From positions 1 to 64,000 of the IMG/VR virus record IMGVR_UViG_3300042898_000852: DNA of 64,000 nucleotides; one strand, 5' to 3'. The notes under the pieces were generated by a model that was given only the letters and a program-made list of their open reading frames with translations, ran no database searches and had not been told where the DNA came from. A program made the position numbers and the translations under genes. This stretch comes from a virus. The number at the start of each line of letters is the position of its first letter. The first letter of the stretch is position 1. Shown piece after piece: positions 26,733 to 36,158 of the stretch.

Positions 26733-28814
26733 ATGCCATATATTGTAAATTTTACTGATAACGAAAATAAGACACCGATCACGGTGTACGATAACACCTC
26801 AAACACAGATACCAGCTTGACATTTCCAGGAAGAAATGTAACTGGGTATGGTCAGACTATTGGTCAAAATTTTCTAGCCCTGTTAGAAAATTTTGCAGGC
26901 CCGGCTCAACCAGTCAACCCTACTGAAGGACAGTTATGGTTTGATACCAACACAAGAACACTACAAATCTATGACGGTGTTGGTTGGAAAGCAGCCAGCG
27001 ACATTCAAAAGAGTGTTGTAGCTCCTTCTGTTGAACAAAGCAAAGTTGGCGAACTTTGGGTAGATACCGTAAATCAACAATTATATGTTTTCTCAGGCAC
27101 AGACTGGATTTTAGTTGGACCTAATTTTTCAACAGGACTATTGAGCGGCCCGCTAGTTGAGCAGATTGTAGACACCAACAATATTACCAAAGTAGTTTTA
27201 ACCTTTTATGTAGAAGATAAACCGGTTGTAATTATCAGCAAAGACAGTTTTACTCCAAAAAATTCTATCACAGGATTCCTTGCAGTAAGATCAGGAGTGA
27301 ATATATCATCTACAACAGATCTAGGACTGGGTGGATTTAGTCCCAAACTGTACGGAACAGCCACTTCAGCAGACGGATTAAATGTCAGTGGTGTGGTGAT
27401 TGACAGCGGTAAATTTCTTAGATCGGATATCACTAATACCACTGAATTTGGATTGAACATTAGAAACAACTCAGGTATCAATATCGGAGTAGACAGTTCA
27501 TTTAATCTTTCTAATTCAGCTACCGCTGCTAAAATCTATAATTCCTCAGCAGGTAGCAGTATTGATATTCAACTGAACAGTGACGGTATACCTAACACAA
27601 TATTACGAGTAATTGATAATAAAGTTGGAGTTAATAATCTCAGCCCACAAGAATCGTTGGACATAATTGGTAACACTAAAATTAGTGGAAACTTGATTGT
27701 TGATAGCACAGTAGGAACCACTAATCTCAGCAATGGTTCAATTAGAACTGCTGGGGGACTAGCTGTAACCAAAAATGCATTAATCGGTACAACTTTAGAA
27801 GTAGTCGGAACTACTACCGCACGGAATATTGATCCAGCACTGAATGATACTTTTGAATTTGGTAGTGCTACCAAGCGTTGGAAAACAATCAGAGCACAGA
27901 CTATTATTGCAGAAACTGTGGAAGGAGTACTTGGAGGAGATATCAGTGGTAATGCTGTTACTGCCACAAGTTTACAAAACACCACAGCATTCTCTATCAC
28001 AGGAGACATAGCTTCAACGGCTCCAATAACTTTTAACGGCAGCACAGGCGGTTATACAAAAACATTTAATACAACACTTTCTTCTTCTATCATTAGTAGT
28101 AAAGCAGAACCTATTCCTAATAGATCTAAAACAGATGATTTTGTTTTGGTTTTTAGATCAAGTACCAGCGGCCTGCTTAAACAATCTAGAGATACATTTA
28201 TAGCTGATTTAGGATTGCCAATTGGTGCTATTCTGCCTTATGCAGGTTCTAGTGCTCCTTATGGATTTTTGTTTTGCGATGGTGGCGAAGTAGAAAGAGG
28301 AAAATTTTCTGATTTGTACGATATCATTGGCACAACCTACAACGGTGTTGATCCGTTAGTTGGAGTTAATACTTTTAGAATTCCCGATCTAAGAGGTAGA
28401 TTTGCTCTAGGAAGAGATAATATGGACAACGGTATCACAGTGCCTAACAGCACTGGTGGATATGTAGAAGGCGGTGGCGGCGCGGTAGGAAGAGTATCTG
28501 GAACTGAACCACAAAATATTGGTCAAGGCAGCGGTACATCAACTCAAACACTGTTGATTAGAAATCTTCCAGATCATGAACACGATATGGTAGGTAGCAC
28601 CGGCGGACAATATGCTGCGGTAAAATTAGACACCGCTTTGCCAACTGATTTTGGTGCATTTTTAGATGCAGGGCCAACAGCAGCAGGTAAATTCAATTAC
28701 CTTCCTAATTCAGGGGGTATTAAAACTACAAATCCGTTAAGCGAAGCATTTTCATTAATGAATCCGTTTCTAACAATAAACTACATTATTAGGTCAGGAC
28801 CTCCTGCATTCTAA
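26733..28814 (+). CDS. Tail fibre protein with C-terminal tail-collar domain
   Basis: A 693-residue fibre. The N-terminal 130 residues carry the module shared by the next three genes: GRNVTGYGQTIGQNFLALLE, NFAGPAQP, then twice 'GxLWxDT...LYvf.G..W.lVGP'. This probably attaches the fibre. The centre is a repetitive beta region. Residues about 480-693 are a phage tail-collar domain like T4 gp12: IGAILPYAGSSAPYGFLFCD, FRIPDLRGRFALGRDN, the metal-site-like NLPDHEHDM and the closing NPFLTINYIIRS. This end is the likely receptor-binding tip. A strong GGAGGTG ribosome-binding site precedes the ATG. Confidence 0.82.
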   Translation: MPYIVNFTDNENKTPITVYDNTSNTDTSLTFPGRNVTGYGQTIGQNFLALLENFAGPAQPVNPTEGQLWFDTNTRTLQIYDGVGWKAASDIQKSVVAPSVEQSKVGELWVDTVNQQLYVFSGTDWILVGPNFSTGLLSGPLVEQIVDTNNITKVVLTFYVEDKPVVIISKDSFTPKNSITGFLAVRSGVNISSTTDLGLGGFSPKLYGTATSADGLNVSGVVIDSGKFLRSDITNTTEFGLNIRNNSGINIGVDSSFNLSNSATAAKIYNSSAGSSIDIQLNSDGIPNTILRVIDNKVGVNNLSPQESLDIIGNTKISGNLIVDSTVGTTNLSNGSIRTAGGLAVTKNALIGTTLEVVGTTTARNIDPALNDTFEFGSATKRWKTIRAQTIIAETVEGVLGGDISGNAVTATSLQNTTAFSITGDIASTAPITFNGSTGGYTKTFNTTLSSSIISSKAEPIPNRSKTDDFVLVFRSSTSGLLKQSRDTFIADLGLPIGAILPYAGSSAPYGFLFCDGGEVERGKFSDLYDIIGTTYNGVDPLVGVNTFRIPDLRGRFALGRDNMDNGITVPNSTGGYVEGGGGAVGRVSGTEPQNIGQGSGTSTQTLLIRNLPDHEHDMVGSTGGQYAAVKLDTALPTDFGAFLDAGPTAAGKFNYLPNSGGIKTTNPLSEAFSLMNPFLTINYIIRSGPPAF

Positions 28815-28824
28815 AGGATAAAAA

Positions 28825-30648
28825 ATGGCGTATTCGATTAATAAAACAGACGGAACACTATTAGCTACTGTGGCTGATGGTCAAGTTGATGACCTAACAA
28901 CTGACATTACCTTGATAGGAAAAAATTACAGTGGCTTTGGTGAATCGTTAAATGAAAATTTTATAAAACTTTTAGAAAATTTTGCAGGCACCGGTAGACC
29001 TGAGCATCCAATTAGGGGACAGCTATGGTTTGACTCTAGCGAAGCAAAACTAAAAGTTTACACGGGTACAGGATTTGTTCCAGTAAGCTCGGCTAGTATT
29101 TCAAATTCTCAGCCCAGTCAACCGGGTGCCGGAGATCTATGGTTTAACAACATCAGTAAACAACTATACTTCTATGACGGTGTTAGTTTTATTTTGCTTG
29201 GTCCTGCTTATTCTCAGGCACAGGGACTTAGTGGATTCAAAGTTGAAACTATTTTAGATTCGTTAAATGCATCCCGTGTTGTAACCTATCTATACAATAA
29301 TGGAATTTTGTTAGGAATATTTGCCAAAGACACATTTACTCCTAAATTAAACATTGAAGGTTTTAGTGGAAGTATTATTCCTGGATTTAATGTCGGAACA
29401 CTAGCGGGCATAAAATTCAATGTCACCGCAACCAACGCAGATCGACTTGACACTGTCATTGCATCCCTTTATGCTCGACGTGATCAAGCAAACAATTTTG
29501 CAGAGCCGTTAATTATTACCAATAACAGCGGACTTAATGTAGGAGCTGGAACTGAAGGAGCATTTAATGTTGCCGCCGGCAATGTGAGATTGTACAATAC
29601 AGCTTCAAATAAAAATCTCAGTTTTGCTGTACAAAAGGGAGTTGTTAGCGAAACAGCTGTTAACATTATTTCACCAACTCGAGAAATAAAAATTTATGAT
29701 GGGTTTACTGATAGTTTAACCACAGTTGGGGGTAATCTAACAGTGGTAGGCGATCTTGTGGTTCAAGGAAATACAACCACAATCAATACCAGTGTACTTA
29801 CTATTGAAGATAAAAATGTTGTTTTAGCCAGTCTTGGCGATAGTTCTTCCAATACCGACGAATATGCTGACGGCGGTGGAATTATTCTAAGGGGAAATAG
29901 TGACCATGAATTTACTTGGGATAAAAATGTTGGATGGTTTAGCACAGAAAATATTAATTTAGCCGCCGGACAAAATTATAAAATTGCTGGAAATACAGTG
30001 TTAACTTCAACACAATGTTTTTCAAGTTCTTTTCCTAATTTGAACAATGTGGGAACTTTGGTAAATTTATCAGTAGACAATATTTTTATAGACAATCAAC
30101 GAATATCTACTATAAGTTCTTTAGATCTAGAACTAGCGCCAGATGGCAGCGGGAATATTGTATTAATTGGTTCACCTTTGCTGACGGGATTGATTACTAC
30201 TAGTCAAAATTCACCTGTACAAACTACTGAAAATACTGGATCAATTGGCACTGCATTGGGTGCTACTGAATTATCTGAAGCCACAAACAAGAAATATGTT
30301 TTGAATGTGGTAAGAACTCGATCACTAGTATTCAGCATAGATGTATCAGATTTTCCAACTGACGGAGATATTGCTATAATTTTAACAAGTCTGGCTCCTG
30401 TAAACGAATATGAAAACGGCACATTAGCTAGAATTTTGTGTACAAGACTAGCAAATATAAGTTCTACTGCTACTACCAGTCTCGGAGCCCCGTCTACCGC
30501 TGAATTTGTTACCCCAACAGGCACTGCATTTGCTATAACAAATCAAACAATTGTGAGTCCTATTACTGTTGGTGCTCAACCTATCAGCGTTTTTAGAACT
30601 GTTAAAACTTTTATACTACAGGCCGGTGTCTGGACATTTAGCTCTTAA
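28825..30648 (+). CDS. Tail fibre paralogue 2
   Basis: 607 residues sharing the N-terminal module of its neighbours (IGKNYSGFGESLNENFIKLL, then GQLWFDSSEAKLKVYTGTGF and GDLWFNNISKQLYFYDGVSF). The body is beta-rich with a pattern common in fibre shafts (VGGNLTVVGDLVVQGNTTTI, then VLTIEDKNVVLASLGDSSSN). That segment is typical of phage fibres where a structural repeat introduces the distal part. The tip (about 500-607) has no tail-collar or YADLAE domain and looks different from the other three copies. A TAAAGGA ribosome-binding site precedes the ATG. No late octamer is visible just upstream, so it probably shares its transcript with the previous gene. Confidence 0.72.
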   Translation: MAYSINKTDGTLLATVADGQVDDLTTDITLIGKNYSGFGESLNENFIKLLENFAGTGRPEHPIRGQLWFDSSEAKLKVYTGTGFVPVSSASISNSQPSQPGAGDLWFNNISKQLYFYDGVSFILLGPAYSQAQGLSGFKVETILDSLNASRVVTYLYNNGILLGIFAKDTFTPKLNIEGFSGSIIPGFNVGTLAGIKFNVTATNADRLDTVIASLYARRDQANNFAEPLIITNNSGLNVGAGTEGAFNVAAGNVRLYNTASNKNLSFAVQKGVVSETAVNIISPTREIKIYDGFTDSLTTVGGNLTVVGDLVVQGNTTTINTSVLTIEDKNVVLASLGDSSSNTDEYADGGGIILRGNSDHEFTWDKNVGWFSTENINLAAGQNYKIAGNTVLTSTQCFSSSFPNLNNVGTLVNLSVDNIFIDNQRISTISSLDLELAPDGSGNIVLIGSPLLTGLITTSQNSPVQTTENTGSIGTALGATELSEATNKKYVLNVVRTRSLVFSIDVSDFPTDGDIAIILTSLAPVNEYENGTLARILCTRLANISSTATTSLGAPSTAEFVTPTGTAFAITNQTIVSPITVGAQPISVFRTVKTFILQAGVWTFSS

Positions 30649-30656
30649 GTTAAATA
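30649..30656 (+). promoter_or_regulatory. Late promoter octamer candidate (GTTAAATA) for fibre 3
   Basis: GTTAAATA starts one base after the stop of fibre 2 and lies 16 bases before the next ATG, followed by an AAGGAGCG ribosome-binding site. It matches the octamer TATAAATA at six of eight positions. Confidence 0.45.
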
Positions 30657-30672
30657 CATAAGGAGCGAATCA

Positions 30673-32484
30673 ATGCCATACATCATAAACAAATATAACG
30701 GGTCAGAACTTGTTGTTCTTCAAGACGGAACTTTAGATACTTCTACAAGTATTGGGTTACTTGGTAGAAATTATGTGGGCTACGGTGAAGTACAGAACGA
30801 AAATTTTCTATTTCTTTTAGAAAATTTTGCCGGAACAAATCCTCCTGCTCGTGCGGTAGAAGGTCAAACCTGGTATGATAGTGTCAATAACAAATTAAAT
30901 ACCTATGACGGCACCAATTGGGTGCCTGTGGGAGCTGCTACAGCTTTGGAAAATGCACCTTCTGGACCAACTGAAGGTGCTCTTTGGTATAAAATTTCAA
31001 CCAAACAATTGTATGTTTATTCTACTATATCAGGTTGGACGCTTGTAGGACCTGAGGGAGTATCTGGCTTTGGTGAAACACGGATCAAAGCAGCAATTTT
31101 AAGAGATGTTAACAGTATCAATCATGCAGTGTTATTGGTATTGGTTAATGATGAAGTATTGTCCATACACAGTTCAGATACTTTTACAATCAATGCTTTA
31201 GACGCTATTATTGGTTTTAATGAATTACAAAAAGGTGTTACACTGTCAACAAACACCGTAATCAACGGTAATCTTTTAGGTAATTCGTCCACTGCCACTA
31301 GATTACAAAACGGAAGATTTATCAACGGTGCTTATTTTGATGGTAACAATGATATTACTATTACTGCTAATACTCCTGCTATCCTTACTAGAGGCACATA
31401 TTTAACAGGCAGTAATTTTAACGGCAGTGCAGCTGCCACTTGGTCAGTAGATGCATCGTCGATCAATACCATAGGTAAGGTAGTTGCTAGAGATAGCACA
31501 GGCAGTTTTGCAGGCGGCACAATCTCCGCAGATCAATTTATTGGACCATTAACAGGCAATGTTACTGCAATATCTGGTACTAGTTCATTTTATAGTCTTG
31601 TAGCTAACAATATACAGGGTTTTACTTTCAGCGGGCTTGCAGCGCAGGCCAGCACACTAGCGCCCGGACGAGCCATTAATGGTGTGCAGTTTAACGGATC
31701 GCAAGATATTACAGTTACAGCCGCAGCTAACACCTTGAGTGGAACAACTCTAGCTGCTGGCATAATTGATTCATCGTTGACTTCGGTGGGAACATTAGCA
31801 GGTGTCTCAGTTACTGATGCAGGAGCAACCATAGGAGATGCAGGAGAAATACATTTTTTTATAAATGGAAACGCTCCTACTTTAGCTATTACTAATGGTC
31901 TGGGTCTTACAATCACTATCAATGATGCGTTTCAAACCGGCGATGAAGCAAGTTTTGAGTTTATTTCAAGCTCTGTAGCACTTGCTGCCGGCGGCACATC
32001 AGATCCTACTTTTGTAGGAGATGCTAACAGTAAATGTAATATAGGACTACCGGGACGAACGTTTGGCAGCGTATATGCAGATATTTTTAACGGTGTTGCC
32101 ACCAGCGCACAATATGCTGACTTGGCTGAAAATTACACAGCAGATGCAGAATATGCCCCGGGTACAGTGCTAGAATTTGGTGGTGAATTTGAAGTTACAC
32201 TGGCACAAGATGGTACTAACAGAGTAGCAGGAGTTGTCACTACAAATCCTGCTTATTTAATGAACAGTAACTGTCAAGGAACATATGTGGCAGCTGTGGC
32301 TTTACAGGGAAGAACACCTTGTAAAGTTAGAGGCCTGATAAGAAAGGGCGATATGTTGATCAGCGGTGGAAACGGGTTTGCTAGAACTACCCAAACTCTA
32401 CAAATGGGCACTGTTATAGGCAAAGCACTGGGTGATTTCGATGGCATAGAAGGCATAATCGAAGTTGCTGTGGGTAGATTATAA
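30673..32484 (+). CDS. Tail fibre paralogue 3 with YADLAE C-terminal domain
   Basis: 603 residues. The N-terminal module (LGRNYVGYGEVQNENFLFLL, GQTWYDSVNNKLNTYDGTNW, GALWYKISTKQLYVYS) is shared with the adjacent fibres. The middle is repetitive with 'FNGSQDITVTA'-type beta repeats. The last 130 residues begin with the marker SAQYADLAENYTADAEYAPG and continue through GVVTTNPAYLMN and ALQGRTPCKVRGLIRKGD. This terminal domain, shared with the next gene, resembles self-cleaving or chaperone-like ends of other phage fibres, but no cleavage is proven here. Preceded by a candidate late octamer and an AAGGAG ribosome-binding site. Confidence 0.75.
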   Translation: MPYIINKYNGSELVVLQDGTLDTSTSIGLLGRNYVGYGEVQNENFLFLLENFAGTNPPARAVEGQTWYDSVNNKLNTYDGTNWVPVGAATALENAPSGPTEGALWYKISTKQLYVYSTISGWTLVGPEGVSGFGETRIKAAILRDVNSINHAVLLVLVNDEVLSIHSSDTFTINALDAIIGFNELQKGVTLSTNTVINGNLLGNSSTATRLQNGRFINGAYFDGNNDITITANTPAILTRGTYLTGSNFNGSAAATWSVDASSINTIGKVVARDSTGSFAGGTISADQFIGPLTGNVTAISGTSSFYSLVANNIQGFTFSGLAAQASTLAPGRAINGVQFNGSQDITVTAAANTLSGTTLAAGIIDSSLTSVGTLAGVSVTDAGATIGDAGEIHFFINGNAPTLAITNGLGLTITINDAFQTGDEASFEFISSSVALAAGGTSDPTFVGDANSKCNIGLPGRTFGSVYADIFNGVATSAQYADLAENYTADAEYAPGTVLEFGGEFEVTLAQDGTNRVAGVVTTNPAYLMNSNCQGTYVAAVALQGRTPCKVRGLIRKGDMLISGGNGFARTTQTLQMGTVIGKALGDFDGIEGIIEVAVGRL

Positions 32485-32496
32485 TAAATCTACTCA

Positions 32497-32504
32497 GATA
32501 AATA
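32497..32504 (+). promoter_or_regulatory. Late promoter octamer (GATAAATA) for fibre 4
   Basis: GATAAATA lies 24 bases before ATG 32529, in a 44-base gap after fibre 3. A GGAG ribosome-binding site at 32518-32521 lies between them, seven bases before the ATG. Confidence 0.6.
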
Positions 32505-32528
32505 ATAGAATAATATTGGAGTAGATTG

Positions 32529-34277
32529 ATGGCATATCAAGTAGACAAATTTAATGGCACGTTTTTAGTCTCAGTAGAAGACGGTACCATTGATACCACT
32601 ACTGATCTACGCTTCTTAGGTAAAAATTACGCAGGCTATGGCGAAGTACAGAACGAAAATTTCTTACACCTTTTAGAGAATTTTGCCAATACTTCTGCTC
32701 CACCGAGAGCTGTGTTAGGTCAAGTTTGGTACGACAGCACAAACAAAAAGATTAAATTCTATGATGGATCTAGATTTAGAACATCTGGCGGATCGGAAGT
32801 TAGTGCAACAGCACCTTCCGGACTTGTTGCAGGAGATTTTTGGCTAGACACTACCACTGAGCAACTGTATGTATCTAATGGTACATCCTTTGTGCTGGTA
32901 GGACCGCAAATAGCAGAAGACCCCGGAGCCACAGCTGTAGAAGTGGTGGTAGTAAAAGATGTCAGTAACGTAAATCACACAATTATTAAATTTACTGTTA
33001 GCAGCGATACGCAATATATAATGAGCAAGACTGCGTTTACATTGAGTCCGTCAGTGAATCCTATTACTGGTTTTAGTGAAATCAAGAAAGGTCTTACTTT
33101 AATCAATACTCCGTCTACCGGGGTGACCACAGATGATCATATTCATTGGGGCACAACTTCTAATGCAGCTAAACTAGGAGGATTTGCAGCCAGTGAATAT
33201 CTAAGAAATACCAATGCACTGTTTCCAAACGGTGCCAAGTTTTATGATGTTGGTTACACCTTGGGTGACACTGATGATTTAAAAGTATTTGTTGAATCCG
33301 GTGATCAACCGATTATTTCTAATCAACTAGGATCTTCTGGATCTCAAACAATCACAGTGAGAATTGTGACATCTGGCGGTGATAGAGACTATGTATTTGG
33401 TGCAGATGCCATCTACCCAGCAGCAAACAATGCAAGAAATCTAGGTGCTACATCTGCAAGATGGGCCACAGTGTTTGCTACCACATTTAATGGGGCTCTT
33501 ACTGGCAACGTCACTGGCAACGTCACTGGCAACGTCACTGGCAACGTCACTGGCTCAGTCAACGGATCGTTGACTGGTAATATAATTTCGTCCACAGGAG
33601 TCACTGTATTAAATTCCGGTGCAGGTGCAGGTACAGCGGTATATGTGGGATCTGTAAACGGAACGGCCAGTAATGCCTTGCAATTGAATAATAAAATACA
33701 AGATGTTACTGCTGCTGCCGATACCATTGCGCTAAGAGATGCTAGTGGTAATCTAGTGGCCAATCAATTCACCGGCACAGCTACCCAAGCAGACACACTA
33801 TTGTGGAGCGGCTCGTATAGAACAGCAGCTAGTACTTCAACAGCTAACACTGTTGTGATTAGGGATGCAAGTTCTAACATTTATTGTAATGTTTTAAATG
33901 GAACTGCTACTTCAGCACAGTATGCTGACCTTGCAGAAAAGTACCTAACAGATCAAGAATACGATACCGGCACAGTGGTAGTTGTCGGCGGCGAAAAAGA
34001 AGTCACTGCTAGCACTTGGGGTAAACGTGCTATTGGTGTAGTAAGTGCTAATCCTGCATTTATGATGAATCGAGATCTAGAAGGCGGTACATATATTGCC
34101 CTTAAAGGTCGAGTTCCAGTAAAAGTAATAGGATCAGTTAAAAAGGGAGACAATCTAATAGCAGCCAATGACGGTTGTGCTTCTGTAGCAGTTCACCATT
34201 CCAGTGAAGTGTTTGCAGTGGCATTAGAATCTAATAGCGATACAAGTGTGAAACTTGTTGAAGCTGTAATATTGTAA
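32529..34277 (+). CDS. Tail fibre paralogue 4 with TGNV repeat and YADLAE domain
   Basis: 582 residues. I choose ATG 32529 because GGAG (32518-32521) is seven bases upstream; an in-frame TTG just before it is less likely. The N-terminal module (LGKNYAGYGEVQNENFLHLL, GQVWYDSTNKKIKFYDGSRF) is closest to fibre 3. Residues about 325-340 consist of four exact TGNV repeats from a 12-base DNA repeat. The C-terminal domain starts SAQYADLAEKYLTDQEYDTG and continues KRAIGVVSANPAFMMN and ALKGRVPVKVIGSVKKGD, homologous to the end of fibre 3. It likely forms an elongated trimer; the conserved end may act in folding. Confidence 0.75.
   Translation: MAYQVDKFNGTFLVSVEDGTIDTTTDLRFLGKNYAGYGEVQNENFLHLLENFANTSAPPRAVLGQVWYDSTNKKIKFYDGSRFRTSGGSEVSATAPSGLVAGDFWLDTTTEQLYVSNGTSFVLVGPQIAEDPGATAVEVVVVKDVSNVNHTIIKFTVSSDTQYIMSKTAFTLSPSVNPITGFSEIKKGLTLINTPSTGVTTDDHIHWGTTSNAAKLGGFAASEYLRNTNALFPNGAKFYDVGYTLGDTDDLKVFVESGDQPIISNQLGSSGSQTITVRIVTSGGDRDYVFGADAIYPAANNARNLGATSARWATVFATTFNGALTGNVTGNVTGNVTGNVTGSVNGSLTGNIISSTGVTVLNSGAGAGTAVYVGSVNGTASNALQLNNKIQDVTAAADTIALRDASGNLVANQFTGTATQADTLLWSGSYRTAASTSTANTVVIRDASSNIYCNVLNGTATSAQYADLAEKYLTDQEYDTGTVVVVGGEKEVTASTWGKRAIGVVSANPAFMMNRDLEGGTYIALKGRVPVKVIGSVKKGDNLIAANDGCASVAVHHSSEVFAVALESNSDTSVKLVEAVIL
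33501..33560 (+). repeat. 12-bp tandem repeat (four perfect copies plus one diverged)
   Basis: ACTGGCAACGTC occurs four times in succession (33501-33548) and is followed by a diverged fifth copy (33549-33560). It codes for TGNV repeats in the shaft of fibre 4. Copy-number change would stay in frame and alter fibre length. Confidence 0.9.
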
Positions 34278-34286
34278 GGATTTAAA

Positions 34287-35174
34287 ATGGCTGCAGGTAC
34301 AGGATCAATAATTGAAGCAGTAGACTATAATACAATAAGAACAAAAATTATTGGTATTATGGGAACAGGAGCCGGCCAATCGGGCTACGGCCAAACACTG
34401 TTAAGTTCGGCTGTGGCCTTTGGCAATACAGTGACAAAAGTACAATGGGACAATTTGAGATTTGACATATTCAACGCTAGACTTCATCAAGATGGCTTAT
34501 CACCAACTATTGTCAATGCAGTATCAGGGCAACCTGTGAGATTTGGTGCAGGACATCCCAACAATCAATACAACACTCAAGCAGATACTGCAATTGCAAA
34601 TAAATTTAATATAGGCACTGGCCAATTTGTTGTTGAGTCAGCCACGTCGGCTACTCGTTCTACAGCATGGAATTCAAGTCTTACAGCAACAGTTACAGTG
34701 ACTTTTTCCACAGCTGATCAAGCTCGTCACTTTTTTAACAGCGGCAGCAAGGTAAGGTGTGCAAGTTCTAGAACAGGTGGTACAGCAAGTCCACAAAATT
34801 CTTCATGGTCAAATATACTAGATACTGCTGGTACAGTGGCTTTTGGTGGAAATACCGCAGTATTGAATTTTTATAATTTGACAAATAGTTATCAAACATT
34901 TTTTAACTTGACCTCTAGTGCTCCGTATTCAGCAAATCAATATAGAATCGAAGTGGTTTCAAATGTGGCTGACAACAGTGTGGGCGGCGCAACTGTTTTG
35001 ACCTTTAGAGTCACGTATACTGATACCTATTCGAATTCTCCAGATAACGTTGATGGTACATTGACTCTTACTGTAGATGAATTAAGAGCATCAGGTACAC
35101 TGCAACCATTAGGGACTGGGCCATTTGTTATAACAAGACCCGGTTACTCCATCTCTGGTATATCTGGCTCTTAA
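34287..35174 (+). CDS. Virion structural protein, tandem paralogue A
   Basis: 295 residues, clearly related to the next gene. Shared landmarks: 'DYNtiR..Ii.imG.G...yGYGQTL', a WDNLRFDIFNARLHQDG segment, GQFVVESATSATRSTAWNSS, and a C-terminal FVITRPGYSISGISGS end. The body is beta-rich with small polar residues. It is followed by a late promoter and comes directly after the fibres, so a peripheral tail or fibre-tip role is plausible; I know no function. A GTAAGGA ribosome-binding site precedes the ATG. Confidence 0.65.
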   Translation: MAAGTGSIIEAVDYNTIRTKIIGIMGTGAGQSGYGQTLLSSAVAFGNTVTKVQWDNLRFDIFNARLHQDGLSPTIVNAVSGQPVRFGAGHPNNQYNTQADTAIANKFNIGTGQFVVESATSATRSTAWNSSLTATVTVTFSTADQARHFFNSGSKVRCASSRTGGTASPQNSSWSNILDTAGTVAFGGNTAVLNFYNLTNSYQTFFNLTSSAPYSANQYRIEVVSNVADNSVGGATVLTFRVTYTDTYSNSPDNVDGTLTLTVDELRASGTLQPLGTGPFVITRPGYSISGISGS

Positions 35175-35180
35175 CACCCG

Positions 35181-35188
35181 TATAAATA
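35181..35188 (+). promoter_or_regulatory. Late promoter octamer, perfect TATAAATA
   Basis: An exact T4-type late octamer in the 41-base gap between the two structural paralogues, 27 bases before the next ATG. AAGGATTAAGGA between them supplies the ribosome-binding site. Confidence 0.75.
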
Positions 35189-35215
35189 GTCTTATGAAAA
35201 GGATTAAGGACTACA

Positions 35216-36121
35216 ATGGCTGTTAATGATCTTATAAAGACCACAGACTACAATAATCTACGTGCCAACATAATTGATATCATTGGCAACGGTTCAGCTA
35301 CCTATGGATACGGTCAAACTTTGCAGAGTTCAGACAAATCTACCCACGAAAAGATTAGTCAAACTGATTGGGATTTACTTCGATTTGATATTGTAAATGC
35401 AAGAACACATCAAGATGGAGTAGCACCAACAATCACAGATATCGATGAAGGTCAACTTTTATCTTTTAGTAATAACACTCAGTATAGCGGAGTAATTACG
35501 CCTGCCGTAACAAATAGATTCAATATAGGTTCAGGTAGATTTTTGACTGAAAGTGCAGTGAGTTCTACCAGGTCCACACAATGGAATAGTTTAGTTGTGT
35601 GTGAAGTCACAGCAACTTTCGCCAATGCCAATCTATGTCGTTGGTTTTTTAACAGCGGAGGACAGATTAGAATTCAATCTTCTAGAATCGACGGAGCCGG
35701 CACTGCTCAAAACAATGATTGGTCTAATTTAACCACCACCGCCGGAATGCAAGCATTTGGAAGTCAAACACCGTCTGCTGGATTTAGTCCAATGAACGGT
35801 CAAAATTTTTATAGATTAACTAACTCTTATCAAAATTTCTATACTTTATCTTCATCCGCCCCATATTCGTCAAATAGTTATAATTTAGATGCCAAGTGTG
35901 ATGTTGCAGATAATTCTGCTGGTACAGCTACCACGGTGTTTATCCGAGTTAGATTTGTTGACAATTACACTGATCCAGGAGCACCAGGCCCCGACGACAT
36001 TATCGACGGAACACTAACAGTTACAGTTACTGAAAAAAGAGCCACAGGATCTTTAGTTCCATCTGGAACCTTCACTATCACTAGACCCACATATTCAATC
36101 ACCGCAATCGGCGGAACATAA
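35216..36121 (+). CDS. Virion structural protein, tandem paralogue B
   Basis: 301 residues, paralogous to the gene before it: LIKTTDYNNLRANIIDIIGN at the start, TDWDLLRFDIVNARTHQDGV in the first quarter, then FLTESAVSSTRSTQWNSL, RWFFNSGGQIRIQSSR and a closing TFTITRPTYSITAIGGT. The shared 'NsyqnFytLsSsaPYssN' segment lies near residue 210. It has its own perfect late octamer, so the two copies can be expressed at different levels. Function unknown; a minor tail or fibre component is inferred from position. Confidence 0.65.
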   Translation: MAVNDLIKTTDYNNLRANIIDIIGNGSATYGYGQTLQSSDKSTHEKISQTDWDLLRFDIVNARTHQDGVAPTITDIDEGQLLSFSNNTQYSGVITPAVTNRFNIGSGRFLTESAVSSTRSTQWNSLVVCEVTATFANANLCRWFFNSGGQIRIQSSRIDGAGTAQNNDWSNLTTTAGMQAFGSQTPSAGFSPMNGQNFYRLTNSYQNFYTLSSSAPYSSNSYNLDAKCDVADNSAGTATTVFIRVRFVDNYTDPGAPGPDDIIDGTLTVTVTEKRATGSLVPSGTFTITRPTYSITAIGGT

Positions 36122-36139
36122 TTTTTCATCGATGACAGC

Positions 36140-36158
36140 AGCATATAAATAATATGCT
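36140..36158. repeat. Inverted repeat enclosing a late promoter
   Basis: AGCATAT and ATATGCT (7-bp arms) flank AAATA, so the late octamer TATAAATA lies inside a perfect palindrome. In a read-through transcript from the tail operon the sequence would fold into a weak AT-rich hairpin; no T-run follows, so it is not a typical terminator. Confidence 0.6.
36144..36151 (+). promoter_or_regulatory. Late promoter octamer, perfect TATAAATA, for the glycosyltransferase cassette
   Basis: Exact TATAAATA 26 bases before ATG 36178. It is the only promoter-like signal I see ahead of the overlapping run of genes to 40774, so the cassette is probably transcribed late with the virion genes. Confidence 0.72.

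Noticed and set aside
32080-34277. Calling the YADLAE terminal domains peptidase G2-type self-cleaving domains
   Set aside because: The resemblance is limited to a short 'YADLAE...GVvs.nPa' pattern, and I cannot point to a cleavage serine or product.
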